Assembly (NCBI GenBank): GCA_964601895.1
Contig: CAZROT010000005.1
Span: forward strand, 62,001-126,000
Length of the DNA: 64,000 nucleotides
Direction: 5' to 3'
Origin: CAZROT01 sp964601895
GTDB taxonomy: Bacteria > Pseudomonadota > Gammaproteobacteria > Enterobacterales > Enterobacteriaceae
The notes beneath the pieces are model-generated. The model was not told the DNA's origin and did no database searches. It saw only the letters and a list, made by a program, of their open reading frames with translations. Positions 55,893 to 64,000 of the stretch are shown here, piece by piece. A program made the translations under genes and the position numbers. Every line of letters starts with the position of its first letter. The first letter of the stretch is position 1.

Positions 55893-56437
55893 ATAAATTG
55901 CACTTAAAATGGCTTTTTAAGCCAGCATGGCAATTGTTTCTTGGGCAATTAGTTATCTGGAGTATCATTGGATTGATTATCCATGTATTAGCATGGAAAA
56001 CAGTATGGCAGGTAACGATTTCCAGCAAAAACGCACTCATTGCCAGGGAATCAGAAATTGAACAGTACAGGCAACAATTATTGTCATTACCTTCGCTGGC
56101 AACTATTAATAATAAAATCAACAAGTTATTAATACTACAAAAGGAGTGCTGTGACAATAATTCAACATTATTACAGCGTATTAATGAATCGCTATCTTTC
56201 TCTGGTGGCCGGCTGCTTGTCTGGCAAGAGAAGGATAGTCTGATAGCAAATAATATAACCTCCAGGCATGGTAGCGTAGGAATTGAAATTAATTACCTGG
56301 GCCTGATTCTTTTCTTACAGGAAATATTATCACTACAACCGCCGATTCAAATTAAACAAATGAATATCAGCGCCGGACAAAATGAGCTCACCGCTGAATT
56401 TGAATTGACTGAGCATCTGTGGGAATTTGATGAGTAA
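55889..56437 (+). CDS. hofO: HofO, PilO-like inner-membrane protein
   Basis: A 182-residue bitopic protein with one membrane helix near residues 16-37, a coiled-coil segment and a small C-terminal domain, the layout of PilO partners of PilN. Sequence identity to E. coli HofO is hard to judge, so the call rests mainly on position and topology. Its start overlaps hofN and its stop overlaps the ATG of hofP (56430). Confidence 0.82.
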   Translation: MNKLHLKWLFKPAWQLFLGQLVIWSIIGLIIHVLAWKTVWQVTISSKNALIARESEIEQYRQQLLSLPSLATINNKINKLLILQKECCDNNSTLLQRINESLSFSGGRLLVWQEKDSLIANNITSRHGSVGIEINYLGLILFLQEILSLQPPIQIKQMNISAGQNELTAEFELTEHLWEFDE

Positions 56438-56854
56438 ACATCATACAAAAAAAGGATTATCTTATTAGCCTTAATATATTGCTCATGCCAGCCTGTTTTA
56501 TCCTATGGTAATTCGTCTAATCCTGGAATACAGGTAAAACTCATCCAAAATAATGATGAATTCCGTGCCAATAATCACAGCCTGCCTGTGAGGGATCCGT
56601 TCTTTCCCCTTGCCTCAACATCTTGTATGACAAAAGCTGAGCATTTCCGCCAGTGGGCATTAGGCGGCATAATAAGTAATCAGAGAAATCGCTATGGATG
56701 GGTTGTGAGCCCTGATGGTATCTGGCAAAAAGTACAGGAGGGAGAGCACTTAGCGGGAAACTGGCAGATAGTACACATTGGCTCCCAGCGGATTGAATTA
56801 TTACAGGTTAATCCAACAGGGAGTTGCAGAGGGTTTATTCAACCGATGCTTTGA
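56430..56854 (+). pseudogene. hofP: hofP with a frameshift at a 7-A run
   Basis: The ATG at 56430 overlaps the hofO stop and starts MSKHHTKKG, but this frame ends at a TAG at 56466. The other frame, open from just after the hofO stop, has a signal-peptide-like RIILLALIYCSCQPVLS, then PVRDPFFPLA, WVVSPDGIWQKVQEGEHLAG and TGSCRGF, matching the PilP-like HofP core (E. coli MRDPFKP, TGTNC). The join is at AAAAAAA (56447-56453): one extra A restores a single frame. Either a decayed gene, a sequencing error, or expression by polymerase slippage. A GTG at 56588 could start the core domain without signal peptide. Confidence 0.8.
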
Positions 56855-56921
56855 GCCCTGTGATTTTATCAGGGTATGGAATTAATAATACATGGATATG
56901 TTATTAATAAGGATATTGCTC

Positions 56922-58193
56922 ATGAATGAACATACATCAGGATCATCGCTGAAATTATTTTTACTATTGTTAGTAAGCCTTAATAGCGGTGCAGTAAATC
57001 AGGATATGCCAGTATCCATGGAATTTCATACTGCCCCCATAGCGGTTATATTACAAGCATTAGCTAATTATCAGAAACTGAATCTTATCATCACACCTGA
57101 AGTCAGTGGCAATCTCAGTCTCAATCTGGTGGATGTTCCATGGCAACAGGCATTAGCAATCATTTTACGCATAGGAAAATTAGCCATGGAACTGGAAGGA
57201 AACGTCATGGTAGTTTTTACTGAACAGGATGCAAAAGAGAAGCAGGAGCGTAAAACAAAAGAGTTAGTGGAAATAAACACTCAAGAACAACCATTGCATA
57301 ATTTTTCCCTGCCGTTACAACATGCTGATGCTGATGAAATAGCACAAAGCTTAAAATCACAATCTGAAACATTACTGAGTAAACGGGGGACGGTAATGGT
57401 GGACAGGCGCACAAATACGCTACTGATACGTGATACCACGAAATCGTTATCAGAATTAAAATCCTGGCTGGCTGAAATGGATTTACCGCTACAACAGGTG
57501 CAATTAGCTGCCCATATTGTCACTATCAGCCATAATAATTTACGTGAATTGGGTGTGCGTTGGGGGCTGGGTGCTGATGACTCTTCTCAAAAAATACCGC
57601 GCATAGATAACTTCAATGTTAATCTGCCATTAAAATCGGCTGCTATAACAGCGGGTTTTCATGTTGCCCGCATTAGTGGTCGTTTACTGGATATGGAACT
57701 GAGTGCACTGGAACAAGAAAATCAGGTTGAAATTATTGCCAGTCCTCGCCTTGTAACCTCCCATCAGCAAATTGCCAGCATAAAACAGGGAACAGACATT
57801 CCCTATATTGTTTCCAACAGCGCCAATAATGTAACATCAGTAGAATTCAAAGAAGCGGTATTAGGCATGGAAGTCACACCAAAAATTTTACGTAATGGGA
57901 AAATTACTTTAAATTTAAAAATTAGCCAGAATATGCCAGGCACACCGGTTAAGCGCGGTAAAACAGAAGCGCTGTCTATTAATAAGCAGGAAATTAAAAC
58001 CCAGGTGACCGTTAATAACGGTGAAACTATTGTACTTGGCGGGATTTTCCAGCATAAAAAGCACCAGAATGAAGATAAGGTACCTGTTCTGGCTGATATA
58101 CCACTGTTAGGTGCCTTATTTAAACAGCGTACTAATCAAAATACCCGGCGACAACTGGTCATTTTTATCACACCCAGACTGATTGAATCATAA
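56922..58193 (+). CDS. hofQ: HofQ, outer-membrane secretin for DNA uptake
   Basis: A secretin of about 423 residues. The signal sequence (LKLFLLLLVSLNSGAVN) is followed by a STN domain (MEFHTAPIAVILQALANYQK), an N1-type KH domain and the secretin barrel (VEIIASPRLVTSHQQIASIK, GTDIPY, GETIVLGGIFQ, VPVLADIPLLGALFK). It is shorter than PilQ and similar to E. coli HofQ. The frame opens at 56892, but the ATG at 56922 has AAGGA eight bases upstream. The secretin forms the outer-membrane channel for DNA uptake. Confidence 0.92.
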   Translation: MNEHTSGSSLKLFLLLLVSLNSGAVNQDMPVSMEFHTAPIAVILQALANYQKLNLIITPEVSGNLSLNLVDVPWQQALAIILRIGKLAMELEGNVMVVFTEQDAKEKQERKTKELVEINTQEQPLHNFSLPLQHADADEIAQSLKSQSETLLSKRGTVMVDRRTNTLLIRDTTKSLSELKSWLAEMDLPLQQVQLAAHIVTISHNNLRELGVRWGLGADDSSQKIPRIDNFNVNLPLKSAAITAGFHVARISGRLLDMELSALEQENQVEIIASPRLVTSHQQIASIKQGTDIPYIVSNSANNVTSVEFKEAVLGMEVTPKILRNGKITLNLKISQNMPGTPVKRGKTEALSINKQEIKTQVTVNNGETIVLGGIFQHKKHQNEDKVPVLADIPLLGALFKQRTNQNTRRQLVIFITPRLIES

Positions 58194-58690
58194 AAATCTG
58201 CTCAGGGCTGTTAGCGGGCAGGCATGACTTAGTATCATACAAGTAAGTCATAAAAAGTAGCAGCGTACTTGTAACAAATAAGCGTCTGTCGGTATTTAAT
58301 TTAAGATTAAATATCGCCGGGTAGATAATAAACAACCTGCAGAAAGTTCGGTGAATTGTGTTGAAAATTAGGGTACTCTGTATAAAGTTAAAGTATTTAT
58401 TGCATTTTTAACAACCTTTCTTTGACGTTAGATTAAATTTCGCTTACAAGGAATCAGATACATTGAACAGAAATCATTCTGAGATATGTAAAGCTAAAAA
58501 TGAACCTGTTGCTCTAACTTATCATCATTCGATGTATGTGACGATTTATTCGGTTGCCAAGCTACCAGAAGTACTGAGATAATTTTCCCTCTGATCCAGG
58601 ACCAGAGGATGTCTATCAGTTTAGGTCCCGTAGCTAACTTTCATTAGCGGGGCGGGTTATTTTAACATAAAAATAAATAATATCAAAGAC
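58194..58690. other. hofQ-aroK intergenic region
   Basis: About 500 bases with no gene. It contains a CCTCTG/CAGAGG hairpin (58588-58608) and a terminator-like stem just before aroK (58627-58662). This is where the aroK promoter and leader lie; several TAAAATT- and TATAAAG-like boxes are present (for example near 58380) but no single promoter is convincing. Confidence 0.5.
58627..58662 (+). terminator. Terminator/attenuator-like hairpin in the aroK leader
   Basis: CCCG..GCTAA and TTAGC..GGGG/CGGG form a stem with a 6-base loop, followed by TTATTTTAAC. It lies about 30 bases upstream of the aroK ATG, so if it terminates it would attenuate aroKB transcription rather than end hofQ. Confidence 0.4.
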
Positions 58691-59212
58691 ATGGCAGAGA
58701 AACGCAATATTTTTCTGGTTGGGCCTATGGGTGCCGGGAAAAGTACTATTGGGCGCCAGTTAGCTCAGCAACTCAACATGGAGTTTTTCGATTCAGATCA
58801 AGAAATTGAGCGACGTACTGGAGCTGATGTGAGCTGGGTGTTTGATGTAGAAGGTGAAGAAGGCTTTCGTGATCGTGAAGAAAAAGTAATTAATGAATTG
58901 ACAGAAAAACAAGGTATTGTACTGGCAACGGGGGGTGGGTCTGTAAAATCCAGAGAAACACGGAACCGTTTATCCGCGCGTGGAGTTGTAGTTTATCTGG
59001 AAACCACTATCGAAAAACAGCTGGCACGTACCTCACGGGATAAAAAACGTCCACTCTTACAAGTTAATGAACCTTCACGCGAAGTGCTTGAAGCATTAGC
59101 TAAAGAACGTAATCCCTTATACAGAGAAATTGCCGATGTTGTCATTCGTACGGATGATCAAAGCGCTAAAGTTGTTGCCAACGAGATAATGAATATACTG
59201 GAAACTCGTTGA
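58691..59212 (+). CDS. aroK: Shikimate kinase I
   Basis: A 173-residue shikimate kinase almost colinear with E. coli AroK. Walker A GPMGAGKS is at residues 11-18, the shikimate-binding Asp/Arg residues lie in FFDSDQEIERRTG, and GGGSV and the lid motif DKKRPLL follow. It phosphorylates shikimate in aromatic amino acid synthesis. aroB follows in the same direction after about 50 bases, forming the aroKB-damX-dam-rpe block. Confidence 0.97.
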   Translation: MAEKRNIFLVGPMGAGKSTIGRQLAQQLNMEFFDSDQEIERRTGADVSWVFDVEGEEGFRDREEKVINELTEKQGIVLATGGGSVKSRETRNRLSARGVVVYLETTIEKQLARTSRDKKRPLLQVNEPSREVLEALAKERNPLYREIADVVIRTDDQSAKVVANEIMNILETR

Positions 59213-59268
59213 TTATGTTATGCTTATCATCATCATAAAACAGAGATGAATTAAAGTCATTGAGCAGC

Positions 59269-60375
59269 ATGGAGAACATCACGGTCAGATTAGGAGAACG
59301 TAGTTATCCCATCAGAATAACGACCGGCTTATTTAACCATTTTTCTGCTTTTGCGCCCTTACAGGCAGGTGATCAGGTTATGCTGGTAACTAATCTGACA
59401 ATTGCCCCTTTGTATCTGAAAAAAATTAAAATATTACTGGAGCAGGGTGGTATTCGTGTTGATGAGATTATTTTACCTGATGGGGAGCAATACAAATCTC
59501 TTGCTATTCTGGACCAGATTTTCTCTGCATTGTTAGAAAAACAGCATAGCCGTGACACCGTATTAATTGCATTAGGTGGGGGAGTAATTGGCGATTTGAC
59601 GGGATTTGCTGCTGCCTGTTACCAGCGCGGCGTACGTTTCATCCAGGTACCAACAACGCTACTCTCTCAAGTTGATTCTGCTGTTGGTGGTAAAACAGCA
59701 GTCAATCACCCGTCAGGCAAAAACATGATCGGAGCTTTCCATCAACCGATCTCTGTACTCATCAATCTGGACTGCCTGAACACACTTCCACTACGTGAAT
59801 TTATTTCCGGTCTGGCAGAAGTTATAAAATATGGCATTATTTTTGATTACGACTTCTTTGTCTGGTTGGAAGAGAATATCAATAAGTTATTATCGCTGGA
59901 TGCCGCTGCATTAACCTATTGTATTCATCATTGCTGCAAACTGAAGGCAGATATTGTTGCCGCAGATGAACGTGATAAAAATGGGTTTCGTGCTTTACTC
60001 AATTTAGGGCATACCTATGGCCATGCTATTGAAACTGAAATGGGTTATGGCACCTGGTTACATGGCGAAGCGGTGGCGGTAGGCATGATAATGGCTGCCG
60101 AAACAGCACGCAGTATCGGGCAGCTTTGCCTGTCAGATGTTGAGCGTATCAGAAAACTACTATTACGAGCAGGTTTACCAGTTTTTGGGCCATCAACAAT
60201 GCTGCCACAGTCTTATTTATCGCATATGATGCGGGATAAAAAAACATCAGCAAATGAATTACGTCTTGTGCTTCCTGTGGCAATTGGTCGCTCAAAAGTT
60301 CATGCCGGAATATCTCATGATACCCTCCTTGCGGCGATATCTGATTGTTCAGCACCAGGATCCAGGATCATGTAA
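59269..60375 (+). CDS. aroB: 3-dehydroquinate synthase
   Basis: About 368 residues. NAD-binding GGGVIGDLTGFAAA, the lysine-rich VDSAVGGKTAVNHP and metal-ligand segments (EVIKYG, LLNLGHTYGHAIE, LHGEAVAVGM) are all present. It converts DAHP to dehydroquinate, the second shikimate step. A TTG at 59260 is also in frame; I prefer the ATG at 59269 because it gives the family start MENITVRLGERSYP. damX begins 28 bases after the stop. Confidence 0.96.
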   Translation: MENITVRLGERSYPIRITTGLFNHFSAFAPLQAGDQVMLVTNLTIAPLYLKKIKILLEQGGIRVDEIILPDGEQYKSLAILDQIFSALLEKQHSRDTVLIALGGGVIGDLTGFAAACYQRGVRFIQVPTTLLSQVDSAVGGKTAVNHPSGKNMIGAFHQPISVLINLDCLNTLPLREFISGLAEVIKYGIIFDYDFFVWLEENINKLLSLDAAALTYCIHHCCKLKADIVAADERDKNGFRALLNLGHTYGHAIETEMGYGTWLHGEAVAVGMIMAAETARSIGQLCLSDVERIRKLLLRAGLPVFGPSTMLPQSYLSHMMRDKKTSANELRLVLPVAIGRSKVHAGISHDTLLAAISDCSAPGSRIM

Positions 60376-60403
60376 TTTTACCTCAGTAAGACGGAGAAGT
60401 AGT

Positions 60404-61312
60404 ATGAATGATGTTAAATCTGACGATGATCTCAATAAGCTGGATATGCAGGATCTCCGGTTTTCACGTCCACGTAAATCACAGGGCAGTTCAGGGATAA
60501 ATATTCCTCCACAGCACCTTATTATTGGCACCACTATTTTAGTCGTGCTGATGTTAGTGATTGGTATTGGCTCTACGATAAAAGAATCTACAGAAAAGGA
60601 ATTACCATCAAAAGCTAGCATAGTAACCAGTCATGATGCCAGCTCGTCTGAACATCCATCTGGCAGTAGCAATGATCTGCAGCCTGACATTACGCACCAC
60701 AATGAAATGCAAAATAACGAGGTAACGCAGAATAATGCACTGCAAGATATTCATGTACCACCAATTGCATCATCTCCAACAGAAGCCATATCTCAAGCTG
60801 ACATTGATGGTAAATCAACACGGATAGAATTACCTGGTAATATCGGTAATGTACTTTCCTCGCAGCAGAGCCAGATTGATTCAGTTTCTCAGAGCCTGAT
60901 GAGCGAATCAGCCACACCACCAGTAGAAAAGACTGCCGCTCCAGAAAAAAGCACAACACATAAGCAGAAGGAAAAGAAAACAAGAAGTACGACTAGCGAA
61001 ACGGGCAGCAAACTTGCACCGGTAGGAAATGAAGGTATGCTGAAAAAATTACCTTCCAGTCATTTTACTCTACAACTGAGCAGTGCATCGCGTTCTGATA
61101 CCCTGGAGGCCTTTGCCAGACAGCAAAAGCTGAAAAATTATCAGGTTTATGAAACTCAGCGTAATCATAAACCCTGGTTTGTATTAATTAGTGGAAACTA
61201 TGCTTCTTCATCTGCTGCAAAAAAAGCCATAGCCACATTACCTGCTGAAGTTCAGGCACAAAAACCATGGGTGAAGTCCATGCGGCAGGTACACCAGCAA
61301 TTGAAAAAATGA
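60404..61312 (+). CDS. damX: DamX, SPOR-domain cell division protein
   Basis: A 302-residue bitopic protein. The cytoplasmic N-terminus (DLNKLDMQDLRFSRPRK) is family-typical, one membrane helix lies near residues 43-61, then a long Ser/Thr/Glu-rich linker and a C-terminal SPOR domain (SHFTLQLSSASRSDTLEAFA, KPWFVLISGNYASSSAAKKA) that binds denuded septal peptidoglycan. It is much shorter than the 428 residues of E. coli because the linker is reduced. The frame is open from 60254 but the ATG at 60404 with GGAG upstream is the true start. Confidence 0.93.
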   Translation: MNDVKSDDDLNKLDMQDLRFSRPRKSQGSSGINIPPQHLIIGTTILVVLMLVIGIGSTIKESTEKELPSKASIVTSHDASSSEHPSGSSNDLQPDITHHNEMQNNEVTQNNALQDIHVPPIASSPTEAISQADIDGKSTRIELPGNIGNVLSSQQSQIDSVSQSLMSESATPPVEKTAAPEKSTTHKQKEKKTRSTTSETGSKLAPVGNEGMLKKLPSSHFTLQLSSASRSDTLEAFARQQKLKNYQVYETQRNHKPWFVLISGNYASSSAAKKAIATLPAEVQAQKPWVKSMRQVHQQLKK

Positions 61313-61354
61313 GTCCATTTAACGATTCTGCATTATGCAATAACTAGTGGCAGT

Positions 61355-62167
61355 ATGAAGAAGAACCGTGCTTTTTTGAAATGGGCTGGAGGTAAGTACT
61401 CGCTAATAGAGGATATTCGATATCATTTGCCTGACGGGAATTGTTTAATTGAGCCGTTCGTTGGTGCAGGTTCGGTATTTCTTAACACCGAATATGCATC
61501 TTATGTTCTGGCGGATATAAATAATGATCTCATTAACCTGTACAATACCGTAAAATTACGCACCGAGGATTTTGTGCGTGATGTACGTACCCTGTTTACC
61601 GATACTTTTAATAATTCTGAATATTTTTATTTTTTTCGCCAGCAATTCAACAAAACGACTGATCCTTACTGCCGTTCATTATTATTTCTTTATCTTAATC
61701 GCCATTGCTATAACGGTCTGTGTCGCTACAATTTACGCGGCGAATTTAATGTCCCTTTTGGGCGTTATAAAAAGCCCTATTTTCCTGAATCAGAGCTTTA
61801 CTGGTTTGCTGAGAAATCACAAAACGCGATTTTTATCTGTGAACATTACCAGAACACATTACAAAAAGCGGTTTCTGACACTGTCGTTTATTGTGATCCA
61901 CCTTACGCACCTTTGTCTACAACTGCTAATTTCACAACATATTACACCAATAATTTCAGCATCACCGATCAACTGAATCTGGCACGGCTGGCATATCTGC
62001 TATCCGCTGAAAACCAGATACCCGTTCTCATCTCTAATCACGATACTGAGCTGACGCGCAGCTGGTACCATCAGGCATCTGTACATGCTGTTAAGGTGAG
62101 TCGTACCATCAGTCGTAACAGTTTTGCACGTAACAGAGTGAATGAATTGCTGGCATTATATCGTTAA
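61355..62167 (+). CDS. dam: Dam, DNA adenine methyltransferase (GATC)
   Basis: A 270-residue D12-class adenine methyltransferase. AdoMet-binding FLKWAGGK is at residues 7-14 (with GAGSVF downstream) and the catalytic DPPY at 180-183. The closing NRVNELLALY matches E. coli Dam. It methylates GATC and thereby affects mismatch repair, replication timing and phase-variable gene control. It follows damX by 42 bases, as in Enterobacterales. Confidence 0.96.
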   Translation: MKKNRAFLKWAGGKYSLIEDIRYHLPDGNCLIEPFVGAGSVFLNTEYASYVLADINNDLINLYNTVKLRTEDFVRDVRTLFTDTFNNSEYFYFFRQQFNKTTDPYCRSLLFLYLNRHCYNGLCRYNLRGEFNVPFGRYKKPYFPESELYWFAEKSQNAIFICEHYQNTLQKAVSDTVVYCDPPYAPLSTTANFTTYYTNNFSITDQLNLARLAYLLSAENQIPVLISNHDTELTRSWYHQASVHAVKVSRTISRNSFARNRVNELLALYR

Positions 62168-62274
62168 CTCTCTGCATCTGTGGCTTTCATACCATTATTT
62201 GCAAAATCGCACTGTAAAAAGTTAGATGTCAGTATTAAATCGCCTGATAAAACAAATGAAACCAGGGAAAACAA

Positions 62275-62958
62275 ATGAAAAAATTTTTGATAGCACCCTC
62301 TATTCTGTCAGCTGATTTCGCCCGGCTGGGTGAAGATACAGCCAATGTGCTTGCTGCAGGTGCAGATTTAATTCATTTTGATGTTATGGATAATCATTAC
62401 GTACCTAATCTGACAGCAGGCCCCATGGTCTGCCAGGCTTTACGTGATTATGGTATTTCTGCACCCATCGATGTGCATCTGATGGTAAAACCTGTGGATG
62501 GTCTTATCAAAGCATTTGCCAGAGCGGGCGCTAACTACATATCCTGTCATCCTGAAGCCACCGCGCATCTTGATAATACATTACAATTGATTAAAGATAA
62601 TGGCTGTAAAGCCGGCCTGGTTTTTAACCCTGCGACTCCTCTCAATTATCTTGAGCATGTGATAGATAAGCTGGATGTAATTTTATTGATGTCAGTTAAT
62701 CCAGGATTTTCCGGACAGACATTTATCCCCGGTACATTAAAAAAGCTGCGACAGGTGCGTCAACTAATCAATGAAAGTGGTCATGATATTCGTCTGGAAA
62801 TAGATGGTGGTGTCAAAGTAAATAATATTGCCGACATTGCCGCTGCAGGTGCAGATATGTTTGTTGCCGGTTCAGCAATTTTTGGTGAATCAGATTATGC
62901 CGGTGTTATCAATGCTATGCGTTGCGAACTGGCGAAAATTACCGATGAAAAATGTTAA
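62275..62958 (+). CDS. rpe: Ribulose-phosphate 3-epimerase
   Basis: A 227-residue TIM-barrel epimerase interconverting ribulose 5-phosphate and xylulose 5-phosphate. It begins KKFLIAPSILSADFARLGED; metal/catalytic segments HFDVMDNHYVPN, HLMVKPVDG, MSVNPGFSGQ and EIDGGVKVNN are present. Closely matches E. coli Rpe. In E. coli gph and trpS follow; here gph is absent and the next gene is unrelated. An AGGG lies upstream of the ATG. Confidence 0.96.
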   Translation: MKKFLIAPSILSADFARLGEDTANVLAAGADLIHFDVMDNHYVPNLTAGPMVCQALRDYGISAPIDVHLMVKPVDGLIKAFARAGANYISCHPEATAHLDNTLQLIKDNGCKAGLVFNPATPLNYLEHVIDKLDVILLMSVNPGFSGQTFIPGTLKKLRQVRQLINESGHDIRLEIDGGVKVNNIADIAAAGADMFVAGSAIFGESDYAGVINAMRCELAKITDEKC

Positions 62959-63509
62959 TACTGCAACGGTAACCCGGGTAAATAAACACATCCGCCAGAG
63001 CCACCCTGTATGCCGTTAGCAGCAATTCGTTACATCAACATCCAGCAAGGGCCTGATGACGCCGCAGAAATTGTCTTCTGCAGGCTGCTCAATACGCATA
63101 CGCCACATTGACGGATACCTGACAATGACTTACCGCCTTAGCTGCTGATTATGAACCTAAATAGCGCAAAGGCATCCAGTCAGCAGCCTGGCTTTTAAAT
63201 GACCCATCTTGTATCCTGGCACAATTAAACCATGAGGATTTCTATATAATCCTCACAGCGTGATAGCACCAGTCTTGCATACTACGTCACATAAAACATA
63301 GTCTGATAAAATCACCTGCCATGCATTACCGGGCCTGTCATTTGACAGCGCTGACATATGCTTCTGATCCAGCAGCTTTGTAAACTCATCACCTTCTTTT
63401 TAATAAAAAAGAATTAATTATTTAAAATAATAATAGTCTACTATTTATTAATATAACGATATTCATTTTGCTATCGATGAATTTTAATAGCCCAGAGAAA
63501 ACAGGATGG
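62959..63509. other. Intergenic region after rpe
   Basis: About 550 bases in the place of gph. No frame resembles phosphoglycolate phosphatase. A perfect hairpin TGAGGATT (63233-63240), loop TCTATAT, AATCCTCA (63248-63255) is present and may end upstream transcripts. The last 100 bases are AT-rich and precede the next gene. Confidence 0.5.
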
Positions 63510-64000
63510 ATGATGAGGAAAAAAGCATCATTATTTATTTTCTTACTTTGTTCTCTTTTCAGTTCATTGGCCCTGGCGGTACACCAGACCACAGAGGGAC
63601 CACCTCCAATGACTGCCTGGCTTAACCTGCTGGATTTTAATCCAACAACAGGAGATATTGATGCCAGAATATACATTGATGTTCCAGATTACTATGTCGG
63701 CGCTGTAGAATCTTTTAAGCAGGTATTAACCCTGGTGGATGAATCAAATGTAGAAGATGCCGTGCTGACAATGCCCAAAGATGTTCCTTATCAGACCTAT
63801 AATTTTGTTCTGGAAAGCCGGTATGAAACCATCAGCACACGAAGTGCATTTTTGTACCCTTTTGATACACAGTTTGTCAAAATCAAAATATTTGTCAGTG
63901 ATATTAATTATAAAAAGCTACCGATAGTACTTAACTGTGAACTCTGCCCTTTCCCCTTTGATGGCTATGTTTTCGATATTAATGATAACAGCACGTCTGA
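63510..64000 (+). CDS. Secreted protein with a YPFDTQ motif, truncated by the window end
   Basis: An open frame of at least 163 codons running off the window. It begins MMRKKASLFIFLLCSLFSSL, a clear signal peptide ending near ALA-VHQ. The mature part has AWLNLLDFNPTTGDIDARIY and, about 50 residues later, SAFLYPFDTQFVKIKIFVSD. A hydrophilic beta-rich domain with a Y/F-PFD-x-Q turn is characteristic of the extracellular domain of pentameric ligand-gated ion channels (Cys-loop region), but DUF4436-type membrane proteins have a similar YPFD turn. Without the C-terminal part, membrane helices cannot be checked. Start could also be at 63513. Confidence 0.7.
   Translation, partial: MMRKKASLFIFLLCSLFSSLALAVHQTTEGPPPMTAWLNLLDFNPTTGDIDARIYIDVPDYYVGAVESFKQVLTLVDESNVEDAVLTMPKDVPYQTYNFVLESRYETISTRSAFLYPFDTQFVKIKIFVSDINYKKLPIVLNCELCPFPFDGYVFDINDNSTS

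Noticed and set aside
63422..63676. 84-codon minus-strand frame overlapping the last gene
   Set aside because: It overlaps the plus-strand gene with a clear signal peptide, which is the better-supported reading.

Overview
The window looks like a chromosome segment of a gammaproteobacterium of the order Enterobacterales. The protein sequences (RapZ, MreB, RNase G, AroK, EnvZ/OmpR, PBP1A) and the gene blocks mla-kds-lpt-rpoN, mreBCD-rng-yhdP-tldD, tex/greB-ompR-envZ-pckA and mrcA/hofMNOPQ-aroKB-damX-dam-rpe follow the Escherichia/Yersinia pattern. Base composition is moderately AT-rich by eye and intergenic regions are long. Several genes normally embedded in these blocks are absent: hpf, npr, maf/yhdE, feoB/feoC, the yrfG-igaA-hslRO group and gph. 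Together with gene remnants (putP, a tex fragment, a frameshifted hofP) this suggests a host-associated lineage undergoing moderate genome decay. That lifestyle is an inference, and no genus is assigned.

Layout. 0-3.3 kb: mlaFEDCB on the minus strand (outer-membrane lipid transport), divergent from 3.5-11.1 kb yrbG-kdsD-kdsC-lptC-lptA-lptB-rpoN-ptsN-rapZ (Kdo synthesis, LPS export, sigma-54, nitrogen PTS, RapZ). 11.2-12.2 kb: an orphan serine-hydrolase (beta-lactamase fold) gene, then a 600-bp gene-free stretch with two adjacent hairpins. 12.8-28.5 kb: mreBCD, rng, yhdP, a nitrilase-family amidohydrolase, tldD, an orphan secreted protein, yjgA/darP, tldE/pmbA and bipA. 28.9-32.6 kb: accessory genes (MATE transporter, small heat-shock protein, papain-like peptidase) around a very AT-rich gene desert.

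32.7-41.1 kb: an orphan feoA, tex, and a roughly 2.5-kb insertion carrying a 549-residue coiled-coil/amphipathic-repeat protein, a putP remnant and a second degenerate copy of the 5' end of tex. These are followed by greB and ompR-envZ. 41.3-50.5 kb: pckA, then a chaperone-usher fimbrial locus (chaperone, usher, two-domain tip adhesin, three paralogous pilins). The chaperone carries a Lys/His/Asp-rich repeat insertion. 51.1-63 kb: nudE, mrcA (PBP1A), the hofMNOPQ DNA-uptake/secretin cluster with a frameshift in hofP, aroK, aroB, damX, dam and rpe. The window ends inside an unrecognised secreted protein gene with a YPFDTQ motif.

The conserved core is mostly envelope biology: phospholipid and LPS transport, cell shape, peptidoglycan synthesis and division. 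The accessory islands (coiled-coil protein, fimbriae, papain-like peptidase, secreted orphans) are where host-interaction functions and undescribed systems are most likely. No tRNA, rRNA, CRISPR array, transposase or prophage gene was seen.
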